Positions 33,584-42,971 of a DNA stretch of 64,000 nucleotides are shown piece by piece. The number at the start of each line of letters is the position of its first letter. Positions within the stretch are counted from its first letter, which is position 1. The translations under genes and the position numbers were made by a program. The stretch is from Allobosea psychrotolerans (GTDB lineage Bacteria; Pseudomonadota; Alphaproteobacteria; Rhizobiales; Beijerinckiaceae). The notes under the pieces were generated by a model. That model made no database searches, was not told the origin of the DNA, and saw nothing but the letters and a program-made list of their open reading frames with translations. Location of the stretch: assembly GCF_002917105.1 (NCBI RefSeq), contig NZ_PQFZ01000016.1:62001-126000 (forward strand), read 5' to 3'.

Positions 33584-34606
33584 ATGCGAATTTCAGTGGC
33601 CGGATTCCTTGCCGGCATCGTCCTGAGCACGGTGGCCAGCGCGCCTGCCCTCGCCCAGTCGACGCTCGACAAGATCAAGCAACGCGGCCAGATCATCTGC
33701 GGCACCAGCGAGGGCGTTCCCGGCTTCTCCCTGCAGGACGCCAGCGGCGCCTGGAAGGGCTTCGATACCGATATCTGCCGCGCACTCGCAGCCGCCATCT
33801 TCAACGACCCCGAAAAGGCCTCCTACCTCTCGCTCTCGAGCAAGAACCGGCTGGTGGCGCTGCAGAGCGGCGAGATCGATGTGCTGGCCCGCACGACGAC
33901 CTGGACCCTTGGGCGCGATGTCGGCCAGGGCCTGACCTTCACCGCCGTCAACTACTATGACGGCCAGGGCTTCATCCTGCGCAAGAAGCTGAATGTCGCC
34001 AGCGTCAAGGACCTCAACGGCGCTTCGATCTGCGTCGCCCAGGGCACGACGACCGAGCTCAACCTCGCCGATTACGGCCGCACCCACGGCATCAAATTCG
34101 AGACCGTCGCTTTCGCGACGCTGGAAGATACCGTGCAGGCCTATGAGGCGGGGCGCTGCGACGCCTATACCACCGATCTCTCGGCGCTGGCTGGAACGCG
34201 CAGCCGCCTGAAGGCCCCTGACGAGCATGTCCTGCTCGGCGAGGTGATCTCGAAGGAGCCGCTCGGTCCCTGGGTCCGCAAGAACGATCAGGCCTGGTTC
34301 GACATCGTGCGCTGGACGGTCTTTGCCCTGGTGAACGCCGAAGAGCTCGGCGTCACCCAGGCCAATGTCGCCGAGATGCTCAACTCCAAGAACCCGGAAA
34401 TCCGCCGCCTGCTCGGAGCCGAGGGCAAATTCGGCGAGGCGCTCGGCCTCAGCAACGACTGGGTCGTGCGCATCATCAAGGCCGTCGGCAATTACGGCGA
34501 GAGCTTCGAGCGCAATTTCGGGGTGAAATCGGGCATCAACCTGCCGCGCGGCGTCAACAAGCTCTGGACTGCTGGCGGGCTGCTATTCGCGCCGCCGATC
34601 CGCTGA
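33584..34606 (+). CDS. Amino-acid ABC transporter substrate-binding protein (AapJ/BztA type), orphan copy 1
   Basis: 340 aa with a Sec signal peptide (FLAGIVLSTVASAPALAQS, cleavage about residue 23). The mature protein has the family motifs KQRGQIICGTSEGVPGFS, WKGFDTDICRALAAAIF, ARTTTWTLGRDVGQGL, VAQGTTTELNLADY and NYGESFERNFG, as in general L-amino-acid binding proteins. No permease or ATPase gene is adjacent, so it must work with a transporter encoded elsewhere or as a sensor. The start at 33584 has GAGAGGAAAC upstream. A close paralogue is at 42972-44000. Confidence 0.92.
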   Translation: MRISVAGFLAGIVLSTVASAPALAQSTLDKIKQRGQIICGTSEGVPGFSLQDASGAWKGFDTDICRALAAAIFNDPEKASYLSLSSKNRLVALQSGEIDVLARTTTWTLGRDVGQGLTFTAVNYYDGQGFILRKKLNVASVKDLNGASICVAQGTTTELNLADYGRTHGIKFETVAFATLEDTVQAYEAGRCDAYTTDLSALAGTRSRLKAPDEHVLLGEVISKEPLGPWVRKNDQAWFDIVRWTVFALVNAEELGVTQANVAEMLNSKNPEIRRLLGAEGKFGEALGLSNDWVVRIIKAVGNYGESFERNFGVKSGINLPRGVNKLWTAGGLLFAPPIR

Positions 34607-34621
34607 CGGCACGACGACAGG

Positions 34622-34651
34622 GGGGCGGGAGATCCAGTATCGCCCCGCCCC
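34622..34651 (+). terminator. GC-rich hairpin after the orphan binding-protein gene
   Basis: GGGGCGG at 34622 pairs with CCGCCCC ending at 34651 around a 16-base loop, 16 bases after the stop. There is no T-run, so termination function is only possible. Confidence 0.4.
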
Positions 34652-34728
34652 TCCGATTCTCGGTGACCGCTTGATCATTTCAGCCCGCATCCTGAGGGAA
34701 GCTCAAACAGAGGTCTCTCTCAGCGGCT

Positions 34729-35613
34729 CTAGACCCGGAAGAAGTCGATGAACGCCCTGAGCGCCGGCCGCATCTGGCGGCGGCTGGGATAGTAGATATG
34801 GAAGCCGTCGAAAGGCGGGCACCAATCTTCCAGCACGCGCACCAGCCGGCCGTCGGCGAGGGCATCGCGAACATAGTCCTCGAACACGAAAGCGATGCCG
34901 GCGCCATCGATGGCGGCCTGCACGATGAGGCGATCCTCACCCAGGATCAAAGGCCCCTCGACCGGCGGCTCGATGGCGACGCCCTCCTTCTCGAACTCCC
35001 AGCGATAGATCACACCGCTGGAGAAGCGGAAGCGGATGCAGCGATGAGCGGACAGGTCCTGCGGCCGCTCCGGCCTGGGCCTGCCTTCGAAATAGGAGGG
35101 TGCAGCGACCGCCGCACCCCGCATCGAAGGCCCGATGCGAACGGCGATCATATCGCGCTGCAGGCTTTCGCCGAGCCTGATGCCTGCGTCGAAACCACCC
35201 TCGACGACGTCGGAAAACCGGTCCTCGATCACGATCTCCAGCACGATCTCGGGGAAGGCCGCGGCGAAGGCGCCGAGCTTCGGCGCCAGCACGGTATGAG
35301 CCGCCGTGCGCGGCACGGTCAGCCGGAGATTGCCAGCGGGCTCGTCTCGGGACGCGACCGCCGCCTCCAGCGCAAGATCGATTTCCAGCAGCGCCGGGCG
35401 CAGCCGCTCCAGCAACTGGGCTCCGGCTTCGGTGGGCGCGACGCTGCGGGTGCTGCGCGCCAGCAAGCGAACGCCCAAGCCGGTCTCCAGCGCCGACACC
35501 GCATGGCTGACGGCGGAGGGAGCGATGCCGAGCTCCTTCGCCGCGTCGCGAAAGCCGCCATTGCGGGCGACCGCCGCCAGGACGGCCAATTGCGAGAGAT
35601 GACTGCGGCTCAT
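34729..35613 (-). CDS. LysR family transcriptional regulator
   Basis: 294 aa. N-terminal winged helix (LAVLAAVARNGGFRDAAKEL, APSAVSHAVSALETGLGVRL) followed by a periplasmic-binding-protein-like effector domain (from about residue 90, NLRLTVPRTAAHTVLAPKLG). The start at 35613 gives the standard MSRSHLSQL beginning; a longer minus-strand frame to 36741 is a shadow of the neighbouring reductase gene. It diverges from an aldo/keto reductase gene with 96 bases between, the classic LysR-target layout, so it probably controls that gene and itself. Confidence 0.93.
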   Translation of the reverse strand: MSRSHLSQLAVLAAVARNGGFRDAAKELGIAPSAVSHAVSALETGLGVRLLARSTRSVAPTEAGAQLLERLRPALLEIDLALEAAVASRDEPAGNLRLTVPRTAAHTVLAPKLGAFAAAFPEIVLEIVIEDRFSDVVEGGFDAGIRLGESLQRDMIAVRIGPSMRGAAVAAPSYFEGRPRPERPQDLSAHRCIRFRFSSGVIYRWEFEKEGVAIEPPVEGPLILGEDRLIVQAAIDGAGIAFVFEDYVRDALADGRLVRVLEDWCPPFDGFHIYYPSRRQMRPALRAFIDFFRV

Positions 35614-35709
35614 TGCTCTATTTAATCGATCAAGCCGTGCACATTCAAGGCGATTATCGAACGACGCCAGCGACGCTATCTCAACCTCATCACAGCAGAG
35701 GAGCCCGTG

Positions 35710-36705
<996 letters not shown>

Positions 36706-36835
36706 CAAGGGCGCAATGGCGGGAGCGCGCGGCCGCGCCACTCCCGCCAGGCTTGCGTCCGGCGCGCCCTAAGGGCTTTATCGTGGTCCTGATCACGCCG
36801 CTCTGCCTTGCCCGCCCAGGACGTCTTGCCCGCCC

Positions 36836-37663
36836 ATGACCACGCCCTGCATCATCACCGTCGCCATCACCGGCTCGCTGCCGACAAAGCGCGACAACCC
36901 GGCCGTACCGATCTCGATTTCCGAGCAGATCGAATCCACGCAGGCCGCTTTCGAGGCCGGCGCGACCCTGGCGCATTGCCATGTCCGCAATGACGAGGGT
37001 GCGCCGACCTCCGACCCCGAGCGCTTCGGCCGTTTGCTGGAAGGCCTGCGACGGCATTGCCCCGGCATGATCGTGCAGTTCTCCACCGGCGGGCGCTCCG
37101 GTGCGGGGCGCGAGCGCGGCGGCATGCTCTCGCTGAAGCCCGACATGGCCTCGCTCTCGACCGGCTCCTGCAATTTCCCGACACGCGTCTATGAGAACAG
37201 CCCCGAGCTGGTCGACTGGCTGGCCAGCGAGATGCTCGAGCATGGCGTCAAGCCGGAGATCGAGGCCTTCGACCTTTCGATGATCTTCAAGGCGGTCGAG
37301 ATGAGCATCGCGGGTGCGATCAAGGGGCCGCTGCATGTGCAGTTCGTCATGGGCGTGAAGAACGCGATGCCGGTCAACCGCGGCGCCTTCGAATTCTACA
37401 TCGCGACGCTGAAGCGGCTCGCGCCCGATGCGACCTGGACCGGCGCCGGCATCGGCCGCGACCAGATAACGCTCAACCGCTGGTCGCTCGAGCTCGGCGG
37501 CCATTGCCGCACCGGGCTGGAGGACAATGTCCGGCTCGACCGCGACACGCTCGCGCCGTCCAACGCTGCGCTGGTGAAGCGCGTGGTCGATCTCTGCCCC
37601 GAATACGACCGTCGTCCGGCGACAGCGGCCGAGGCACGCGCCCTGCTCGGCCTCGCAGCCTAG
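36836..37663 (+). CDS. BKACE family beta-keto acid cleavage enzyme (DUF849, Kce-like)
   Basis: 275 aa TIM-barrel zinc enzyme. BKACE proteins condense a beta-keto acid with acetyl-CoA to give acetoacetate and a new CoA ester. Zinc ligands are H47 and H49 in LAHCHVRNDEG and a glutamate in HCRTGLEDNVRL. Other family segments are IVQFSTGGRSGAGRERG, PVNRGAFEFYI and TWTGAGIGRDQ. No lysine-fermentation or carnitine genes adjoin it, so the keto acid is unknown. It stands alone between the reductase and a repeat. Confidence 0.9.
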   Translation: MTTPCIITVAITGSLPTKRDNPAVPISISEQIESTQAAFEAGATLAHCHVRNDEGAPTSDPERFGRLLEGLRRHCPGMIVQFSTGGRSGAGRERGGMLSLKPDMASLSTGSCNFPTRVYENSPELVDWLASEMLEHGVKPEIEAFDLSMIFKAVEMSIAGAIKGPLHVQFVMGVKNAMPVNRGAFEFYIATLKRLAPDATWTGAGIGRDQITLNRWSLELGGHCRTGLEDNVRLDRDTLAPSNAALVKRVVDLCPEYDRRPATAAEARALLGLAA

Positions 37664-37674
37664 ATCAGTTTTCT

Positions 37675-37722
37675 ATTTTAGCGCGTTTTTTTCACGCGAA
37701 CCGGTGTCCACTTCGCTCGAAA
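37675..37722. repeat. Dispersed palindromic repeat, family B
   Basis: Contains CGCGTTTTTTTCACGCG, then AACCGGTGTCC and CTTCGCTCGAAAA. TTTTC / GAAAA arms and CGCG arms make an interrupted palindrome. I recognise the AACCGGT-TCC-ACTTCGCTCGAAAA pattern as a common intergenic repeat of this bacterial order; only one copy is in this window. It lies between the convergent BKACE and CheW-domain genes. Confidence 0.6.
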
Positions 37723-37735
37723 ACCCTCCAAGGCG

Positions 37736-40330
37736 CTATTCGGCAGCGCGCAGCAGCGTCGGAGCGGGCTCGCCGTCGAGCCGCGCGCCGAGCCTGTCGA
37801 CGTCGAGCAGCATCAGCATGCCGGCCGGCGCCCCTTGCGCATCGCGCGCGGCGACGACGCCGAGCGCGGGGACTTCCTGCTTCGCGGTCAGGTCCCGCAA
37901 GGGCTGCAGTTCCGAGACCGGGATTTCCGGTATCGGGCCGAGCGAATCGACGATGAGCCCGAGCGTCCGGCCGGCCGCGCGCACGATGACGATCTGCTGA
38001 TCCTCAGCGGAGCCATCCGGGATGCCGAGCAGCCGCGCCAGGCGCAGCACCGGCACGGGGTCGCCCTGATGCAGCTTGTAGCCTGCGAGCAGACCGTCTT
38101 CCGCCTGCTTGGCAGAGGGCTTCAGGCCGGCGAGATCGACGGCCTCGACGACATCGCGCGCCTTCACGCCGAGCCAATGCCGGCCGATTTGGAAGGTCGC
38201 GGCCTCGAAGGCCTCGACGCCGTCAGGCAGCCGGCGCGCCGCGATGGCATTGGCTGCCGCGCTCGACGGCCGCGCCCCGGCATCAGAGGCGATATCGCCG
38301 AGCGGCACGACGCAGAGCGCCACCACATCGGCATGATGCCCGTCGCTGGTCTTGTATTCGCGATAGCCCTTGGACAGCGCCGCGCCGACCGCGACATGCC
38401 TGCCCTCGAATGTTCGGATTCCGGCGAGATCGCCCTCATTGGCCAACCCTTGCGGGTCGATGACGATCGGGCTCGGTGCGCCCACAGCGAAGCGCGGCTC
38501 GGTCGAGGAAATGATGCGGCCATCGCCCGCCACGAACAGCGTGAAGGCGCCGGGCAGCGCCGCGCCGGCCTCATCGGCCGGCAGGGAATCCTGCAGGATC
38601 GCGCCGAATTGCGGCGTCGAGTCGAAGACGATCGCAATGCCGCCGACCGACTTGCCGCCAACCACCTTGCCCCCAGCCGGAGCCTGGACGGCGGCCGTAT
38701 AGATCAGGGTCGATGCCTGCCCATAAAGCGGCGAAGGCTCGAAGCCCGACACCGCATAATGCTGGCCCGAGCGCAGCGCCAGGGTCCGCTGCACCCATTC
38801 CGCTGCCAACGTCTCGCCGACCAGATGCGCCTCGGCCGGCTGCGAAACCGCAACGACGACGCCCTTGGCGTCGAACAGGATCAGGTTGCTGTAGACCGTA
38901 TAGAGCGAATTGATCGTCGCCAGGATCTCGCCGCAATGCCGCGCGCCCTCCGGCGTCGGCTCCGAGAGCACCCGTGCGAAGGTCGCGTTCAGCGCCCACC
39001 AGCGGCAATCATTGGCGCGCTCATAGAGGTTGCGGTCCATGACATCGATGGCGAAGGCCGCGCGCGAGCGGCATTTCTCCATGATCGCCGCGACCACGGT
39101 GCGGTGGAGATCGCCGATCGAGGCGTCGAAGACGGCCTGCGTCCTGCGGCCGGCATTGGAGATTTCCCAGAGCAGGATTTTCGAAAAGGCGGCATTGGCG
39201 GCCGTCGATCCGGCCTGGCGGATCGAGCCGTTCCAGACCGAGCGGTTGAGGTCGCGCTGGATCATCGCGGCCTGGCGCGAGACCGTGAGCAGGTCCTCCG
39301 AGAACAGGTCGGAATGACCGGTCACCGCCGCGAGCAGGCCATCGTCGATCCGTGCGCCGAGCGCGCCGTCGCCCTGAGTGAAGGCAGCCTCCAGCGGCAG
39401 CAGGCCGAGCCCGATCCAGCCCGGCCCCATATAGCCCTGATAGCCGGAGCTGCGGCAGGCAACAGCGAGATATTGCCGGCCGCCGAGCTTGAGCACGGGC
39501 TCGCGCCCCTGCAGCGCTGCCGGCGACAGGGCAAGCCCCGCCGGCAGTTGAATGGCGCAGGAGCCGGCGATGACCTCGCCCTGCGGCGTGGCGCAGCCCA
39601 GGATCGTCCAATCATCCTCCGGCAGCAGCTTGCGGAAGATCCCCGCCATCTCGTCGGCGAGGCGGAAGACCAGCACGAGCACGCCGAGCGGGCGCTTGGC
39701 GCGGTCCTCGACGCGCCAGGCATAGACCAGCGACTGCGCCTCCGAGACGAAATCGACCACGCCGTAATGCTCGACATAGGCGCCGCTCGAACTCAGCGCT
39801 TCCTGGATGATGGCGTGCCGCACCGTCTCAGCCGGATGGGGCTGGAGCCTGGCCCGGACCGCACCCTCGCAATCGACCAGGACGATGTCGGAATAGACCG
39901 AATATTTCGCGACATAGTCGCGGAAGCGCGCCTCGATCGCCTCGCGGGCAGCGGGCGTCGGCGTCGCCTCCTCCAGCATCTCGCGGATATCGGTGTCGGC
40001 CGCGAGGAAGCCGATATCGGCCGTGCGCTCGAAGAGATTGCGCACCAGCACGTCGATGGCGTTCTGCGCCTTGGTCCTGAGATCGCTGACGACCTTGTCG
40101 CGCGTCTCGATGGCGAGATGGTTGAGCAGGCTCGCAGTCAATTCCTCGAAGGCGGAGCGTGTGCCCGACATCTCGGTCGCGTTGCCCGAGAGCTGGCCGA
40201 GCAGGGTCAGCGTATCCCACGACGCCTGCAAGCGATCGAAAACCTGCCGATAGTCGTCGATCGCATGCATGTGGCGGATGATGCCCGCCAGCGAAGGATC
40301 GATCGCAATTCCCTTGTGTAGCGTCTGCAA
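37736..40330 (-). CDS. Large soluble protein with two related Cache-like halves and a C-terminal CheW domain
   Basis: 864 aa without transmembrane helices. Two halves repeat one pattern: a helix with RNLFERTADIGFLAADTDIR (98-117) leading to AKYSVYSDIVLVDCEGAV (141-158), and RNLYERANDCRWWALNATF (433-451) leading to SLYTVYSNLILFDAKGVV (475-492). Both resemble Cache-type sensor folds. Residues 708-855 are a CheW domain (FQIGRHWLGVKARDVVEAV, GDPVPVLRLARLLGI, VRAAGRTLGLIVDSLGPI). It may couple a cytoplasmic or bound signal directly to CheA. The start is a TTG at 40330 with GGAAG nine bases upstream; the ATG at 40270 is an alternative. No che genes adjoin it. Confidence 0.8.
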   Translation of the reverse strand: MQTLHKGIAIDPSLAGIIRHMHAIDDYRQVFDRLQASWDTLTLLGQLSGNATEMSGTRSAFEELTASLLNHLAIETRDKVVSDLRTKAQNAIDVLVRNLFERTADIGFLAADTDIREMLEEATPTPAAREAIEARFRDYVAKYSVYSDIVLVDCEGAVRARLQPHPAETVRHAIIQEALSSSGAYVEHYGVVDFVSEAQSLVYAWRVEDRAKRPLGVLVLVFRLADEMAGIFRKLLPEDDWTILGCATPQGEVIAGSCAIQLPAGLALSPAALQGREPVLKLGGRQYLAVACRSSGYQGYMGPGWIGLGLLPLEAAFTQGDGALGARIDDGLLAAVTGHSDLFSEDLLTVSRQAAMIQRDLNRSVWNGSIRQAGSTAANAAFSKILLWEISNAGRRTQAVFDASIGDLHRTVVAAIMEKCRSRAAFAIDVMDRNLYERANDCRWWALNATFARVLSEPTPEGARHCGEILATINSLYTVYSNLILFDAKGVVVAVSQPAEAHLVGETLAAEWVQRTLALRSGQHYAVSGFEPSPLYGQASTLIYTAAVQAPAGGKVVGGKSVGGIAIVFDSTPQFGAILQDSLPADEAGAALPGAFTLFVAGDGRIISSTEPRFAVGAPSPIVIDPQGLANEGDLAGIRTFEGRHVAVGAALSKGYREYKTSDGHHADVVALCVVPLGDIASDAGARPSSAAANAIAARRLPDGVEAFEAATFQIGRHWLGVKARDVVEAVDLAGLKPSAKQAEDGLLAGYKLHQGDPVPVLRLARLLGIPDGSAEDQQIVIVRAAGRTLGLIVDSLGPIPEIPVSELQPLRDLTAKQEVPALGVVAARDAQGAPAGMLMLLDVDRLGARLDGEPAPTLLRAAE

Positions 40331-40697
40331 GGTTGGGCTCTTCCATTCGCGCCAATGGCCGCCTGGGCGAGACCCGGCGGCCGAGAAAAGGCTGAACTCA
40401 ACGCAACCGTTCCAGATCGAACCAAATCATCTGAGCGGCCGATTCGCACCAAGGTCGCCCTGCCCGCAGCGCTCAAATTTGCGGCAAATGCAACGATCAT
40501 TCACAGGGCGCGCGGCCGGCCGGGCGCAAAGCGCTCCACGACGCCGGCAAGCCGCCTCGCGCTGCGCTTTGTGCAGCCCCCCGCCGGGCTGCTCGCGCCT
40601 CGGACCCAATACTGCGATGCGGTCTGCATTGGAATGCATCATTCGTTTCATATGATAATTTAAGAATCATCTGTTTCATTCCATCGCGGATCCCGCT
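40331..40697. other. Divergent intergenic region between CheW-domain gene and RpiR regulator
   Basis: 367 bases without a supported gene. The last 70 bases are markedly AT-rich against the background and hold the repeats at 40630-40683. The rest is GC-rich and shows nothing recognisable. Confidence 0.5.
40630..40683 (+). promoter_or_regulatory. Candidate operator/promoter of the RpiR-led cluster
   Basis: Two direct repeats, ATCATTCGTTTCAT at 40638-40651 and ATCATCTGTTTCAT at 40666-40679, are spaced 28 bases start to start (near three helical turns). They are bracketed by a 7-base inverted repeat, TGGAATG at 40630 and CATTCCA ending 40683. The block lies just before the regulator start and is the most AT-rich stretch nearby, as expected for an autoregulatory operator of an RpiR protein. 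Confidence 0.5.
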
Positions 40698-41603
40698 ATG
40701 ATCCCCGCCATGGATCAGATCGGCGTCGCCACCGCCCTGGATGCGCAATTCGATGAGCTGCCTCCGCAGCTGCAGGCGGTCGCGCGCTGGGTGCTCGATC
40801 ACCCCGCCGATGTCGCCTTGCTGACCACGCGCGAGCAGGCGCGCCGCGCCGGGCTTGCGCCCGCGACCTTCACGCGGCTGGCGCAGCGCCTTGGCCTTCC
40901 CGGTTACGATGCCCTGCGAACGGCTTATGCCGCCTCGCTGCGCCAGCGCCCCGACGGCTTCGCCAACCGCGCAACCGAATTGCTCGAACGTCATGGCGAC
41001 GAAGGCGACAGCGCCATCGCGCAGGACATGTTCGCGGCCCTGGCCGAGCATGTCCGAGCCTTGCGGGCGCCTCAATCCGTCGCCTGCCTCGAACGCGCGG
41101 CCGTCTTGCTGGCGAATGCGCGCAGCGTCTTCTGCTTCGGGCTGCGCTCGGCTTTTCCGGCCGTCTATATGTTCGATTATATCCGCACGCTGATCGGCGC
41201 GGAGTCGGTCCTGGCCGACACGGCCGGCGGGCGCGGCATCGACGCCTTGCGCCGGATCGGCCCGGGCGACGTGCTCTTCGTCATCTCGGTGTCGCCCTAT
41301 ACGCGCCTGACGCTCCAGGCCGCCGCCTATGCGCGCGACAAGGGCGCCTCGATCGTCGCACTGACCGACAGCGCGCATTCGCCGCTCGCCGCACTCGCCG
41401 ACGAGACCGTTCTGGTGCGCACCGAGACGCCCTCCTTCTTCCACAGCATGACGCCGGCCTTCGCAGCAGTGGAATGCCTGGCGGCGCTGATGACGGCGAG
41501 GCGCGGCAAGCCGGCGCTCGACGCCATCGCTGCCTCCGAGGCCCAACTCGACGCCTTCTCGACCTTCGAGATCCCTCGCCGCACCAAACGGAGACCCTCA
41601 TGA
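40698..41603 (+). CDS. RpiR/MurR family transcriptional regulator with SIS domain
   Basis: 301 aa. N-terminal helix-turn-helix (about 1-85; ARRAGLAPATFTRLAQRLGL) and a C-terminal SIS phosphosugar-binding domain (about 115-260; SVFCFGLRSAFPAVYMFDYI, VLFVISVSPYTRLTLQAAAY). Members usually sense sugar phosphates, but several control amino-acid catabolism, which fits here: the stop overlaps the start of a class III aminotransferase gene by four bases (ATGA). The start may be 40698 or the ATG at 40710; no clear ribosome site helps. Repeats upstream could be its own operator. Confidence 0.9.
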   Translation: MIPAMDQIGVATALDAQFDELPPQLQAVARWVLDHPADVALLTTREQARRAGLAPATFTRLAQRLGLPGYDALRTAYAASLRQRPDGFANRATELLERHGDEGDSAIAQDMFAALAEHVRALRAPQSVACLERAAVLLANARSVFCFGLRSAFPAVYMFDYIRTLIGAESVLADTAGGRGIDALRRIGPGDVLFVISVSPYTRLTLQAAAYARDKGASIVALTDSAHSPLAALADETVLVRTETPSFFHSMTPAFAAVECLAALMTARRGKPALDAIAASEAQLDAFSTFEIPRRTKRRPS

Positions 41604-42931
41604 GCCATGTGCTTCACCGCAGCGTCAACGGCGCCTATTCCGTCGCCGTCGGCGGCAAGGGCGTCATGCTCTACGACGCGCAGGGCAAGAGCTATATCGA
41701 CGCCAGCGGCGGCGCGGCGGTCTCCTGCCTCGGCCATGGCCATCCCGACATCGTTGCCGCAATGCATGCCCAGATCGACAAGCTGGCGTATGCCCATACC
41801 AGCTTCTTCACCTCGGAGCCGGCCGAGGAGCTGGCGGAGCATCTCATCGCGCGCGCACCGAAGGGTCTGAGCAACGTCTTCATCTGCAGCAGCGGCTCCG
41901 AGGCGATCGAGGCCTGCCTGAAGCTGGCGCGGCATTATTTCATCGAGACGGGCGAAAGCCGGCGGACCAACTTCATCTCGCGCCGGCAGAGCTATCACGG
42001 CATCACGGTCGGAGCGCTCTCGGTCGGCGGCCGCATGAAGGATCGCGCGCCATTCAAGGAGATGCTGCTCACCGGCCACCATATCGCGCCCTGCTACCTC
42101 TATCGCGACCGGCGCACCGACGAGACGCCCGAGCAATACGGGCTGCGCGTCGCCGACGAGCTCGAGGCCAAGATCCTGGAGCTCGGGCCCGACACCGTCG
42201 CGGCCTTCGTCGCCGAGACGGTCGTCGGCGCGACGCTGGGGGCCGCCACGCCGGCGCCCGGCTATTTCAAGCGCATCCGCGAGATCTGCGACCGCCATGG
42301 CGTGCTGCTGATCCTCGACGAGGTGATGTGCGGCATGGGCCGCACCGGCACGCTGCATGCCTGCGAGCAGGAAGGCATCGCGCCCGATCTGATGGCGATC
42401 GCCAAGGGGCTGGGAGCCGGCTATGCGCCGATCGGCGCGATGCTGGCCTCGGGTCGGATCGTCGACGCTATCCGGCAGGGCTCCGGCGCCTTCCCGCACA
42501 GCCAGACCTATAACGGCCATCCGCTCGCCTGCGCGACCGCGCTCGCCGTGCAGAAGGTGATCGAGCGCGACGACCTGCTCGCCAATGTCCGGCTTCAGGG
42601 CGACCATCTGGAACGCCGCCTGAAGGAGCGCTTCGGCAATCATCACCATGTCGGCGACGTGCGCGGGCGCGGCCATTTCTGGGGCATCGAACTCGTCGCC
42701 GACCGCGCTTCGAAGACGCCCTTCGAGGCCAACCTCAAGCTCAACGCCAGGATCAAGCAGGCGGCGATGGCGCGGGGCCTGATGGTCTATCCGATGGGAG
42801 GAACCGCCGACGGAACCGCCGGCGACCATGTGTTGCTGGCTCCGCCCTTCATCGCCGACGCAGCGGTGATGGACATGATCGTCGAACGGCTCGGAGAAGC
42901 CGTCGATGCCGCGATCGCTGATGCTCTCTAG
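41600..42931 (+). CDS. Class III PLP-dependent aminotransferase
   Basis: 443 aa, fold type I, omega-aminotransferase group. The cofactor lysine is K269 in LMAIAKGLGAGYAPIG and the pyridine-nitrogen aspartate is D240 in LLILDEVMCGMGRTG. CSSGSEAIEACLKLAR binds the phosphate. The aspartate aminotransferase family III label in databases covers many omega-amine and beta-amino-acid transaminases, so the substrate is open. The ATG at 41600 overlaps the RpiR stop. A periplasmic amino-acid binding protein and a racemase-like gene follow, suggesting uptake and catabolism of one unusual amino acid. Confidence 0.92.
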   Translation: MSHVLHRSVNGAYSVAVGGKGVMLYDAQGKSYIDASGGAAVSCLGHGHPDIVAAMHAQIDKLAYAHTSFFTSEPAEELAEHLIARAPKGLSNVFICSSGSEAIEACLKLARHYFIETGESRRTNFISRRQSYHGITVGALSVGGRMKDRAPFKEMLLTGHHIAPCYLYRDRRTDETPEQYGLRVADELEAKILELGPDTVAAFVAETVVGATLGAATPAPGYFKRIREICDRHGVLLILDEVMCGMGRTGTLHACEQEGIAPDLMAIAKGLGAGYAPIGAMLASGRIVDAIRQGSGAFPHSQTYNGHPLACATALAVQKVIERDDLLANVRLQGDHLERRLKERFGNHHHVGDVRGRGHFWGIELVADRASKTPFEANLKLNARIKQAAMARGLMVYPMGGTADGTAGDHVLLAPPFIADAAVMDMIVERLGEAVDAAIADAL

Positions 42932-42971
42932 CGTTCCGCGAACCACCCAAACCATAAACAGGGGACTATCC

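Noticed and set aside
37835-40321. 828-codon plus-strand frame opposite the CheW-domain gene
   Set aside because: The composition (Arg/Asp/Gly/His-rich) is that of a codon shadow; the minus strand carries recognisable CheW and Cache-like motifs.
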